Shown: piece by piece, positions 44,636 through 54,057 of the stretch
Layout of the letters: each line of letters starts with the position of its first letter
Position numbering within the stretch: the stretch's first letter is position 1
NCBI GenBank assembly: GCA_964652975.1
Contig: CAZZCN010000004.1
Coordinates: 1 to 64,000, forward strand
Direction: 5' to 3'
Length of the DNA stretch: 64,000 nt
DNA from: CAZZCN01 sp964652975
GTDB lineage: Bacteria > Bacillota > Clostridia > Saccharofermentanales > UBA5734
Translations under genes and position numbers: made by a program
Notes under the pieces: model-generated
What the model was told of the DNA's origin: nothing
Databases searched by the model: none
Seen by the model: the letters and a program-made list of their open reading frames with translations, nothing else

Positions 44636-46237
44636 TCACGGCATTTTAAGGGCCATAAGTGACGGTGTGATTGTTATTATCATGACGCAAATCAGTTGTA
44701 AAAGCATTGGGAAAAGTAATTTTACCGAAGATTCTTCAAGTCTGGCCTTGGCGGAGATTTTAGACTGAAGCCAGCAAGAACCGGACTGGATTTTCAATAA
44801 ATGCAAATTTTCACTATTGCCGCTTTTACCGTACTGAGCTGCCAGCATAAGGGCACTTGCTATTTCTGGAATCTGACACCTGTCTGCAAATTTTTCCAGG
44901 GAATCACAACTGTTGATGCCGGCTCCCAGGTTGCCTTTCAAAATACCAAGCTCGTGCCTGAATTCGGGGGATGAATTATAAAAAGTATCAATACACATTA
45001 TAAGAGACTTGTGCAGAACCACTCCGTTTGACAGCAAGGTGGTAAGCAGTCCTACAAAACTTGGGAAATCCCGCATCATTATGCTTTTATTTCTTGAAAT
45101 TTTTCCTTTTGTGTCCATATCATGCAGGAAGAGTATGGAAAAAGCCATAATAAAAAATATGAAAATTGGTATTTTGACAAAAAATCCCATGATTATGAAT
45201 CCTGCAAACATGGAAGTCAGCATGCATAATTTTACAAAAATGTATTCTTCTATAGCAAGGATTTTATATGGATACAGATAGGTCAAAGTTCTTTTAAGCG
45301 AAAGTGAGTAATCCTCTGGCAGTAGATTCGTTAATTTATTCATAAGGTTTGGAACAACGGGTGAATAATTTGAAAGGTGAGTGAAGATGCTTTCAAAAAG
45401 ATAGGAAATGGAAGATTTGGAGTCAAATCTCGGCTTGGAATTGCTACCGGTATTCGGCTTGGAATTGATACCGGATTTCGTTTCGGTATTTCTTGAGACC
45501 TTGTATACAGAGCCGGAAACAATAACTATGCTGATGCAGTACCCTGTAACTGCAAGTACGAAAGCGAGAAAGATTATAGCTGCTCCCTTGGACGATTCGA
45601 AGGCAGCATCCATATACGAATCGACACTTAGCTTCAGACTCCAGATGACAAAAAACGGCATCGCCGACATAATGGTGCTTTCAAGCCTCTTTTGTGAAAC
45701 ATCACTTGAGATATCCTTGGTTATCAGGAGAAGCTCGCTGACCATGTTAAGGCTTTGCCTCAAAATGTGAAGATTCTGACTGCCTAGATGTCGCATTTTA
45801 GCTATGGTCTCAAAAAGTGGTGACGCTTCGGGGCATGGTAGTACCTGAGCCAATTCTAAAACACTTATATCAAAAGGCACTCCAAGGATTGTCTTATCCT
45901 CGAATGTTCTTAGTCCTGTGCAAATAATTGAATTTCTGCCGTGTAAATTCTCCAACTCGTTTCTGGCATCGCGGAAAGAAATTTCTAATGAGACCCCGAT
46001 AGATACTTTGGCGCACAAATATTCAAGAAGGCTCTTAAGCTGTTCTCTAGCAATGAGAGTTTGCTTCGAGCTATTGAATAAATTCATACTCTTATAAGGG
46101 AAAACTGCCAAAACAACAGCAGAGGCAATTCTCACGGGAAGGGCAGGGATGAAAGGTATTGATAGCAAGTAGAGAACCATGGCAATAAAGATATAGGTTA
46201 GCAATGACCTGTAGATATTTAATCTAGACTTTTTCAA
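44636..46237 (-). CDS. Fused TadB-TadC pilus assembly platform protein
   Basis: A 533-residue inner-membrane protein containing two type II secretion F (GspF-like) domains. The first half (about 60-260; LKSLLEYLCAKVSIGVSLEISF, FETIAKMRHLGS) corresponds to TadB and the second (about 390-530; MRDFPSFVGLLTTLLSNGVVLHKSL, LARLEESSVKLLFPMLLQL-like end) to TadC. A Ser/Asn/Lys-rich linker around residues 250-280 joins them. In most Tad systems these are separate proteins. It overlaps tadA by 14 bases. Confidence 0.85.
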   Translation of the reverse strand: MKKSRLNIYRSLLTYIFIAMVLYLLSIPFIPALPVRIASAVVLAVFPYKSMNLFNSSKQTLIAREQLKSLLEYLCAKVSIGVSLEISFRDARNELENLHGRNSIICTGLRTFEDKTILGVPFDISVLELAQVLPCPEASPLFETIAKMRHLGSQNLHILRQSLNMVSELLLITKDISSDVSQKRLESTIMSAMPFFVIWSLKLSVDSYMDAAFESSKGAAIIFLAFVLAVTGYCISIVIVSGSVYKVSRNTETKSGINSKPNTGSNSKPRFDSKSSISYLFESIFTHLSNYSPVVPNLMNKLTNLLPEDYSLSLKRTLTYLYPYKILAIEEYIFVKLCMLTSMFAGFIIMGFFVKIPIFIFFIMAFSILFLHDMDTKGKISRNKSIMMRDFPSFVGLLTTLLSNGVVLHKSLIMCIDTFYNSSPEFRHELGILKGNLGAGINSCDSLEKFADRCQIPEIASALMLAAQYGKSGNSENLHLLKIQSGSCWLQSKISAKARLEESSVKLLFPMLLQLICVMIITITPSLMALKMP

Positions 46238-47336
46238 TTACAAATTCCCCCTCGCTGTAACCATTGATATTGACTATGTTGTCGATGCAGCGACCTCCAT
46301 TGTGAGTCCTCTTCAGGTGAACAATAATATTGATAGCTGATGCGATCAATGTATTGATAACATCAACCGGCAGAGAGGATGACTCTCTTACCATAATGCA
46401 AAGGCGGGAAAGCATATCTACCGCCGAATTGCTATGACCTGTGCTTAATGATCCAAGATGACCGGTATTCATCGCCCACAACATGTCACATGCCTCCTTG
46501 CCTCTGACCTCTCCCACGATAATCCTGTCAGGTCTCATTCTCAGAGCACATCTTATGAGATCTGAAAGCAATATTTCACAGCTGTTTTCAGCTGCTGAAT
46601 TTCTTGCCTCAAGCCGTACCAGATTAGGAGTGTTCTGCAGTTTCAATTCTGACGAATCTTCAATTGTTATAATTCTTTCGTTGCTTGGAATAAATCCTGA
46701 AAGCACATTGAGAAATGTTGTTTTACCCGTACCTGTTCCACCTGATATAAAAATATTCTTCTTTGCAATAACTGCATCAATCAAATATTCGGCTTGATTT
46801 ACAGTCAGAAAATTACATTCTATAAGTGAATCCATTTCAGGCCTTATTCCTGAGAATTTTCGTATGGTAAGAATCGGACCGTCTGGTGCTATAGGATATA
46901 AAACCGCGTTTGCCCTTGAACCATCAGAAAGCCTTACATCGGCGATTGGTTCGCTTTCACTAATATTACGATTCGCCTTAGCGAAAAATCTGTAAATAAC
47001 GTCATTCAAACGCTTTCTGCTCTCAAAAACATTCTGGTGCCTTTTCAATACACCTTTCTCCTCATAAAATATATTGCCAGGCCCATTAACCATTATTTCC
47101 GTTATATTCTCATTATCAATCAGCGGTTGCAAGACATCATATCCTCTTATTCTGCAATACAAAAATTCTGCAATTTCCTGCTTTTGCGATAAAGTATATT
47201 TAGAACCATTGAATGTCAAAGACACCGCACGGAATATTATTTTGCGGAAGGCATCATCGTCAGGCTCGTTACAATTCTGAAGTGATGTCGAGATTATCTC
47301 ATTTATTCGATTGTCTTCCGCTAGTGTCAAAATCAT
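46224..47336 (-). CDS. tadA: TadA/CpaF secretion ATPase
   Basis: A 370-residue type II/IV secretion ATPase of the CpaF branch. NENITEIMVNGPGNIFYEEKG is the N-terminal domain signature; Walker A is ISGGTGTGKTTFLN, followed by RIITIEDSSELKLQ (Asp box) and Walker B/His box RPDRIIVGEVRGKEACDML and GHLGSLSTGHSNS. It energises assembly of the Flp pilus. Shorter than many CpaF proteins, lacking an extended N-terminus. Confidence 0.95.
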   Translation of the reverse strand: MILTLAEDNRINEIISTSLQNCNEPDDDAFRKIIFRAVSLTFNGSKYTLSQKQEIAEFLYCRIRGYDVLQPLIDNENITEIMVNGPGNIFYEEKGVLKRHQNVFESRKRLNDVIYRFFAKANRNISESEPIADVRLSDGSRANAVLYPIAPDGPILTIRKFSGIRPEMDSLIECNFLTVNQAEYLIDAVIAKKNIFISGGTGTGKTTFLNVLSGFIPSNERIITIEDSSELKLQNTPNLVRLEARNSAAENSCEILLSDLIRCALRMRPDRIIVGEVRGKEACDMLWAMNTGHLGSLSTGHSNSAVDMLSRLCIMVRESSSLPVDVINTLIASAINIIVHLKRTHNGGRCIDNIVNINGYSEGEFVIEKV

Positions 47337-47407
47337 ACAACCGCCTTTCTATATTTACAAGCCAAATATTACTTAATGTTCTTTATCTGGATGGAAGAAA
47401 TTTTATT

Positions 47408-48556
47408 TTAATTGTTTGTGTCTGTGCATATAAATCCAGCTTCTTTGTCCTCTCTGTCCGAGCAAGATACATTTTCTTTACACACTTTACACGAACCGGG
47501 AAGGTTTGCCAGCAGATAAGAAAGTTCCTTGTTATAAGCAAAAGCTTCGGCTGAATGATTGCTATTATTCACCAGTACAAGAGAGTCGCACATAACGGAT
47601 ATAGTATATATAAATGAAAAGGGGACACCGCCACAATTTATTATCACATGGTATGTGAAGTTTGTATGTTTAACCCACTTGATAACTGTTTCTATAAATC
47701 TCCTTACATGCGTTGGACTACATTCGAACAGGTCATCGGTGCGCTCAACACATCTGAAATGGAAATTACCGTCTTTGTCAGGTGTCAGAAACAATCCGAT
47801 ATCCTCATGAGACAAATCATCGGCGATAACACGCAGAAGTGCATCTGAAAGGGTATATCCGCTAGCTGCCGGGGTGATAAAGTCCGACATAAAAGGGGGG
47901 CAAAAATCAATCTCGACAATTTTGAAGCCATTCTCAAGCTTATCCTTGATCAGATTTGCAACACAGACTCTTCGAAGAGCAGGACAGGCATCACCTGCGA
48001 CGCATGTTAACCCTTTCGATGTTGAATTTTCTGAGAGATTTGGATTATCATTTATAAACTGTTCTATTGTGGAAATAATATCAGCCATTGAAGAGTATTT
48101 ATAAATATTAGGAACTCCCCCGGTATCTACTCTATCAAAATTAGAAACATTATCCTTGCACGCACCGTCATTTGCTCTATCGAAATTTGTTGTAAAGGTA
48201 TTATTTGCACCTTCAACAACCCCACCGATATTAGCTGCAATTGTATCAACTCCACCAATATCGGATACTATACTCTCGGTCAGGACCATTTGAAATGCCT
48301 TCTCAGGTGCATTGTAGAAATGCTGCGGGTGATAAATTACCAGAGTGGTATCCCAAGCTATAGATAATGATGAAAGGTCTGTCGGTCTTAGAAAATCGGA
48401 TTCTACAGCGACATCTATTACATCACTTAATCCAGAATGGCCTTCAACATATGTTTTCCAATCAACACAGTTAAAAAACTTGGACTTGCCGGTAATTGCC
48501 TTGCTGACATTGGCACAGTACATATAATCAGAATCGAGTAAAATAACTTGAACCAT
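47408..48556 (-). CDS. TadZ/CpaE-like protein with degenerate P-loop
   Basis: A 382-residue protein in the position of TadZ/CpaE. The N-terminal VQVILLDSDYMYCANVSKAI resembles a receiver-like domain, and the middle LTCVAGDACPALRRVCVANLIKD aligns with the Walker A region of ParA-like ATPases but lacks the Gly-Lys-Thr. EIDFCPPFMSDF occupies the place of the second ParA motif (D.D...). TadZ proteins localise the pilus machinery and often do without strict ATP binding. ATG 48556 was chosen; upstream codons in frame run into the direct-repeat region and have no ribosome-binding site. Confidence 0.65.
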   Translation of the reverse strand: MVQVILLDSDYMYCANVSKAITGKSKFFNCVDWKTYVEGHSGLSDVIDVAVESDFLRPTDLSSLSIAWDTTLVIYHPQHFYNAPEKAFQMVLTESIVSDIGGVDTIAANIGGVVEGANNTFTTNFDRANDGACKDNVSNFDRVDTGGVPNIYKYSSMADIISTIEQFINDNPNLSENSTSKGLTCVAGDACPALRRVCVANLIKDKLENGFKIVEIDFCPPFMSDFITPAASGYTLSDALLRVIADDLSHEDIGLFLTPDKDGNFHFRCVERTDDLFECSPTHVRRFIETVIKWVKHTNFTYHVIINCGGVPFSFIYTISVMCDSLVLVNNSNHSAEAFAYNKELSYLLANLPGSCKVCKENVSCSDREDKEAGFICTDTNN

Positions 48557-48600
48557 TAGAGGGCACCTAATCCTTTCTAAAAATGCAATATATGAATGCA

Positions 48601-48760
48601 AATCTTGCGAACAATTACTAAACTTTATGAAGCAATACCAAATTTTATGAAGCAAAACCAAACCTTACGAACTATTGCCAACCCTTATTAACTATTGCCA
48701 ACCCTTATTAACTATTGCCAACCCTTATTAACTATTGCCAACACTTACGAACAATTACCA
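48601..48760. repeat. Eight 20-bp direct repeats upstream of the Tad operon
   Basis: Eight consecutive 20-base units in exact register. The three central ones (48681-48740) are identical (ACCCTTATTAACTATTGCCA), the outer ones diverge (for example AACCTTACGAACTATTGCCA and ACACTTACGAACAATTACCA). They begin 45 bases before the TadZ start. The 20-base period is close to two DNA turns. Confidence 0.92.
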
Positions 48761-48904
48761 AATCCATGTCCTAATTCTAAACCTTTTCTCAGCAAAAATA
48801 AGCCGCTAAAAATATACATTTTTCGACAAAAAGGGAAAAAAACAAACGTTTAGTTATATTATGTGCACGCTGAAAATTTTGAAGTGGGTTACAAATCATA
48901 GCAA

Positions 48905-48985
48905 ACTATATTTTGTTGAATAATTGAAAATGCGCAAAAATAGTTTGCCGAATGCATTTTGATAGCATATATGTTTTACAACTTA
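48905..48985. repeat. Dispersed motif shared with 57190-57255
   Basis: TAGTTTGCCGAATGC followed by TTTT(G/A)AT(A/G)GCA(T/C)AT(A/G)T recurs upstream of the Nudix gene. The two copies are about 80% alike over about 45 bases. Position between genes in both cases suggests a regulatory or mobile repeat. The rest of 48761-49019 has no gene. Confidence 0.6.
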
Positions 48986-49019
48986 TTGCTACGTATTACT
49001 TGAGTATAATAAGGGATTT

Positions 49020-50998
49020 TTATGACTTGATGCATTTTACATAGGCCATTCTATTAGAGTCGGCGTCAATGCTAACAAGCAATCCATTAACATTCATGTC
49101 GCAATTTACCATGCCAATTAAAACCTGCTGGGCTTCATAGCTTATTGTCTCTCCAGGCAAAATCAGGGGAATGCCTGGTGGATAAGGGACAACGGCTGAG
49201 TATAGGATGCGGCCTGCGCAACAGTCTAAGGAAACATCTTCTATGTTGTCAATGTTATTTCTGACAATGCTAAAATCCAAAACTTCCTTTGAATAATCAC
49301 AATAATAATAATCTATATGATTATGTAATGATTTTTCAAATATATCTGTGTGCAAATTTGATTGATAAAAATTAGATGCATTTTCTGTAATTGACACATC
49401 TTCAGGAAAAGCCGCAGCTTTTTTATTGTGCCTGGTAGAATTCAGATCCATTTCATTCAACACCCCTGCTAGCTTTGCAAAATCTTCAGAAGCGTTACCG
49501 AACTTACAAATCAATACAATATCACGGGTATCATGAAATTCAACATAAATACCGTACCCGGCTAGTTCTTCGCATACTTGGCGAGGACCCAAAGGCATAT
49601 TTTCTAGATTAAAAACGATTCGAAACAAATCAACTGAAATATTTTGTGATGAAAGTACTTTTGCTTGATTGGGTAGCGAGTGATTCGCATCTTCATGACT
49701 TGCTAAAGCTCGATTCGCATCTTCATGACTTGCTAAAGCTCGATTCGCATCTTCATGAATTGATAAAACTCGATTCTCATCTTCATGATTTGCTAAAACT
49801 CGATACTCATTTCCATGATTCAGCAAATCCCTATACTCTTCGGAAAGGCAATTCCGCCAGTTGTCAGAAAGCAGTGTATAAAAATGCCGGATATTGTCGA
49901 ACAACTCATATGTCTTTCTTTCGCCGAACTTTGACAGGTATGCTCTTGCAAAGTCCAGGGATGCTGCAATCAAAAAAGACGGACTTGATGTTGTAACCAT
50001 AGACAATGAGTCTTGAAGCGCGGTTTCGATATCCGGACGAGGGAATCTGCCAGAGCTTACCAGGGCGTGGGTAACGTGCAAAAATGCTCCCTGAGTCAAT
50101 GCGGGCGAAGTTTTGTGAGCACTTTGAATGACAATGTCTCCACCTGCTGTAATAGCGGATTCTGGCAACAATGAGGGGCAAAAATGAAAGTGCGTCCCAT
50201 GGGCTTCATCAACTATTAGCATCTTGCCGCTTTTGTGAACAGCGTCAGCAATTTTCGCAATATCCAGACATCTTCCGTAATAATCTGGACGGGTCAAAAA
50301 CACCAAGGCTGCATCCTTATGAGCGACTAATGTGTCGGAAAGGCTCTCCTGTGAAGTGTAAACAAGTCTCAGACTGTACATTATGCAAGCATTAATAACA
50401 CTCTTATGTACATTTCTAAAGACAATTATCTTGTCGCCCGGCTTTGTTGTAGATAAAAGCGCTGCATGTATGGCAATAGTCGACCCTGCCGTAATGAAAA
50501 AGGTCGAAAAGGCGCCAAAAGCTTTAGCGGCAAGCACTTGGGCTTCCTTTACAGGCCCTGTCGGGTTATTTATATCGTCCGTAAGTTCAAATTCAGTTGT
50601 ATCAAGGGCCAAAAAATCAAAACAGCCTGCAGCCAATCCTGATTTGACTGCTGCCGATTCTGCGCTGACTGTTGACGATTCCGCGTTGACTGCTGNNNNN
50701 NNNNNNNNNNNNNNNNNNNNNNNNNNNNNNNNNNNNNNNNNNNNNNNNNNNNNNNNNNNNNNNNNNNNNNNNNNNNNNNNNNNNNNNNNNNNNNNGATTT
50801 GACTGCTGCCGATTCTGCGCTGACTGTTGACGATTCCGCGTTGACTGCTGATACCCCTGAGTCACCATTATCTAAACCAGAAAAGCAAATTCCTCTGGTA
50901 TGTCCAGGCATATGAAAAGAAACCTTTTCGCTGTTATAACAGTTCAAAAGCATCTCTATCACTGGTGTGTCACTTACTGGAATATCTGATGAAAACAT
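49020..50998 (-). CDS. Orn/Lys/Arg decarboxylase family protein (split by an assembly gap)
   Basis: A fold-type I PLP decarboxylase-like protein. The N-terminal KVSFHMPGHTRG, DEAHGTHFHF, PLP lysine in IQSAHKTSPALTQGAF, and C-terminal VVPYPPGIPLILPGE are family hallmarks. It probably makes a polyamine from Lys, Arg or Orn. Two low-complexity inserts are present: Ser/Ala/Val/Glu repeats near residue 55 at the gap, and about five units of HEDANRALAS near the middle. Removing 155 bases (gap plus duplicate) leaves 1824 bases, exactly 608 codons. It follows the Q/N-rich gene after six bases. Confidence 0.9.
50696..50795. other. Assembly gap with duplicated flanks
   Basis: 100 N between identical 55-bp sequences at 50641-50695 and 50796-50850, within 21-bp coding repeats of the decarboxylase gene. 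Confidence 0.97.
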
Positions 50999-51004
50999 AA
51001 TTGG

Positions 51005-51652
51005 TTAGTCTAGCTTGGCGTTGTGTATCTCTGCAATTTCAAGCCATATCTCTTTTTCGATTCGCTCGTTCTCTCTCTTGATATCTTCGTATGTCTCTTC
51101 AAATTTTACTTTGTGGTCTTCCCATTTCCTTACGGGTTTAGCGTTCTGAACGTTTTGGTTATTAGAATTACGCTGAGCACCTTGAAATTGCTGGTTCTGC
51201 TGAGGACGCTGATTGTTATTAGCCTGAGGGGGTTTAGGGAGCTGACCGGCATTAACTGGTCTGGATGCTGGATTATTCTGCTGTGGTGCATTAGGGGTCT
51301 TGCTGGCATTTGTGTTAAAAGACTGAGGCTGACCCTGGACAGTCTGAGATTGCTGCGGTCTTGGCACTTGCTGCTGTGGCTGTCTTGCACCTTGGGACTG
51401 TTGTTGTGGTTGAGTGGGCTTGTTTATAGAAGGCTCATTTCTGAATCCGGCCTTGTGCCTGGGAGCGTTTCTTGTGTCATCTCCGCTGCTTCCGAATTCC
51501 TTGATCTGTTCTGCGGAGCGTTGGTTGTTCTTCTTTTTCTTATGATAGGGGTTGGCATAGCCGGACCGTTGTCCTTGCTGTGATCTCTGATTAGAAGCGC
51601 CGCCTTGAGCGCCTCGAGAGCTTGTATTTGCATTATCGTTATTAGAATCCAT
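51005..51652 (-). CDS. Gln/Asn/Pro-rich disordered protein
   Basis: A 215-residue protein. Residues about 1-165 are low-complexity (Gln, Asn, Pro, Ser, Arg rich; ARQPQQQVPRPQQSQ), and the last 45 residues form a charged, probably helical segment (VKFEETYEDIKRENERIEKEIWLEIAEIHNA in part). GGAGGGACTTAC precedes ATG 51652. No signal peptide or membrane segment. It is co-transcribed with the decarboxylase. Family not recognised; the basic, disordered body could bind nucleic acid or act as a scaffold. Confidence 0.75.
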   Translation of the reverse strand: MDSNNDNANTSSRGAQGGASNQRSQQGQRSGYANPYHKKKKNNQRSAEQIKEFGSSGDDTRNAPRHKAGFRNEPSINKPTQPQQQSQGARQPQQQVPRPQQSQTVQGQPQSFNTNASKTPNAPQQNNPASRPVNAGQLPKPPQANNNQRPQQNQQFQGAQRNSNNQNVQNAKPVRKWEDHKVKFEETYEDIKRENERIEKEIWLEIAEIHNAKLD

Positions 51653-51869
51653 GTAAGTCCCTCCAAAAATTAATTAAAAAATGGTATAAAATCACCAGTT
51701 TCACAATTGTTAACAAAAATTGCTTATTCTTGTTGTCAAAATACTTATTAATGCCAATATTTTATTGTATAAGTAATTGTATTAATTCATTTGCTATAAT
51801 ATACTATAATATATTAATGCATTGGAAAAGTATACCAAAAATTCATCAAATTATCAAAGGAGAATTTTT

Positions 51870-53713
51870 ATGTTAAATAATGCATCTGAAAACGAAGACG
51901 AAAAAGTATTAAATGAAGACACAGTAGCCAAAGGAGAGAATATGACAACTGAAGATCTGCCTAACGAAAATAATACTTTCCCCCCCGATTACGAAACGAA
52001 AAATACAGCTGACACATCAGAGCATATTGATAATAATGGCAATGACATTATGTCCGAACAGTCTGGAACAGCTTTAAATGAAGCAGACCAATCCTTTAAT
52101 AATTCATATGAAAATGCAGATCATAGGAATGTTGTTCAAGATGCATATCCCAACCCAACACAGCAGAATGCATATCCCAACCCAACACAGCAGAATGCAT
52201 ATCCCAACCCAACACAGCAGAANNNNNNNNNNNNNNNNNNNNNNNNNNNNNNNNNNNNNNNNNNNNNNNNNNNNNNNNNNNNNNNNNNNNNNNNNNNNNN
52301 NNNNNNNNNNNNNNNNNNNNNNATGCATATCCCAACCCAACACAGCAGAATGCATATCCCAACCCAACACAGCAGAATGCATATTCTATGGCAGACGAAA
52401 TGGATTCCTCTCCGGTTAATGATCCCGTGGGTAATGATCCTGTAGATTACAATACACAGTCTGGTGGTCAGCCTTCAGCATCCGAAGAACAGAACAAGTC
52501 GAATTTCTATTATCATCCGTTGCACGAGCCTGCTGTCGAAAAGGCTAAGAAGGAGAAGAAGGATAAGCAGGAGCGTTCATTCAGAAGAGGACGGATGGTT
52601 CTTGCATTTTTATGTGTCATACTTGCGACGAGTATAATAACCAGTGCTGTGTCATACAGTGTCTGGGATTATTATGCAAAGCGTGATAACAATAACGACG
52701 GTTTTTTCTCCTCTGAAGATATCTCGGAAGATGTTACAGAAAGCAATGGCACAACATCAGAAAATCTGGTGAATTCACAGGATTCCGCAGGCAGGACAAA
52801 GCTTACTGCTTCACAAGTAAATAAGAAAGTGAGTCCTTCGGTTGTCTTTATAGCCATCACAGCGACAACGACCGATTTTTTTGGACAGGATCAGACCCAG
52901 ACCGGATCGGGATCAGGTATAATTATTTCCAATGACGGATATATAGTAACAAATTTCCACGTTGTAGATGGCAGCGAGGAAGTTAATGTCAAGCTAAATG
53001 ATGGCAAGTCGTACAAGGCGAAGCTTATCGGCAAGGATGCGCAGACTGACCTGGCAGTCATTAAGATAGATGCGAAGAACTTGAAGGCTGCAACACTTGG
53101 AGATTCAAGCAAACTAGAAGTAGGGGATACGGCACTGGCTATAGGTAATCCACTGGGAACCGAAAATGGTTCTTTGACTGTCGGAGTAATAAGTGCATTG
53201 AACCGGGTTATTGCAATAGAGAATTTCTCGATGAATCTCATACAGACCGATGCCGCTGTTAATCCCGGCAATTCCGGTGGAGCACTCGCAAATGCTTATG
53301 GCGAAGTAATTGGAATTGTTAATGCCAAGACAAGTGCTGTTGGAATTGAAGGATTGGGATACGCGATACCTATCAATGAAGCCAAGACCGTTGTTAACCT
53401 ATTGAGAACCAAAGGATATGTTCCAAGGGTTATAATTGGAATCAGTATAGAGGATATAACTAAAGAAATTGCAGATAAGTACGGTTTACCTGTGGGCGTT
53501 TATATTGAAAGTGTAACCAAGGGAAGTCCAGCAGATAAAGCCGGAATAAAGCCAAGAGATGTTATCATTGCTATTGATGGCAAGAAAGTCGAGACCAGCG
53601 CTGAGCTGGCAGCAATCAGGGACAAGCGCAAAGCAGGAGACGTTCTAAACGTTCGAATTGTGCGCCAAAGCAAAGAAATGACACTCAAGCTGACCCTTGA
53701 GGATGGAAAGTAG
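51870..53713 (+). CDS. htrA: HtrA/DegP-like membrane serine protease (split by an assembly gap)
   Basis: Membrane-anchored trypsin-like protease with PDZ domain. The long acidic cytoplasmic N-terminus carries AYPNPTQQN repeats at the gap; one membrane helix (MVLAFLCVILATSIITSAV) follows. The protease domain has His in VTNFHVVDG, Asp in TDLAVIKID and Ser in NPGNSGGAL; the PDZ domain follows (GVYIESVTKGSPADKAGIKPRDVI). It degrades or refolds damaged exported proteins. ATG 51870 has AAAGGAGAATTT upstream. Removing 155 bases leaves 1689 bases, exactly 563 codons. Confidence 0.93.
52223..52322. other. Assembly gap with duplicated flanks
   Basis: 100 N between identical 55-bp sequences at 52168-52222 and 52323-52377, inside 27-bp tandem repeats. 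The number of repeat units is therefore uncertain. Confidence 0.97.
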
Positions 53714-53747
53714 TACATAAATATCTATTTTATAAATATAACACGTG

Positions 53748-53782
53748 AAAAGCAATTTGGGCTTACAACCAGATTGCTTTTT
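53748..53782 (+). terminator. Terminator after htrA
   Basis: AAAAGCAATTTGG and CCAGATTGCTTTT pair (one G-U) around GCTTACAA, followed by T residues. Confidence 0.8.
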
Positions 53783-53909
53783 TATAGTGTTTCTTTATCA
53801 GGCAACCACATGTATTTGTTTTATTGAATATAGCCAGGAATAAAGCATTTCAAGGGGTAGGCGGGATCAAGGATACAATGATTATAATAATTGAATTGGA
53901 TTGAAATTC

Positions 53910-53939
53910 TTGCCAAACAAGGCAAAAATGAAGTATAAT
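53910..53939 (+). promoter_or_regulatory. Candidate serS promoter
   Basis: TTGCCA and a perfect TATAAT separated by 18 bases, about 120 bases before serS. No T-box leader motif is present between promoter and gene. Confidence 0.6.
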
Positions 53940-54057
53940 GCATAAATACAAAATAGATTGATGCAAAAATGTAAATGATATTTAGAAATGATTATTATCA
54001 ATAATATGAAAAGCAAGTGCAATTAAAACTCAATACTACTTGACGAGGAGAACGAAA

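Noticed and set aside
48601..48760. CRISPR array
   Set aside because: Units are contiguous 20-bp repeats without unique spacers, and no cas genes are nearby.
52096..52382. Overlapping frames of repeated MHIPTQHSR and WDMHSAVLG on both strands
   Set aside because: Out-of-frame and antisense readings of the HtrA 27-bp repeats.
53720..54057. Possible T-box leader before serS
   Set aside because: No GGGTGGNACCGCG-like element or specifier/antiterminator layout was found; only a promoter and terminator of the previous gene.
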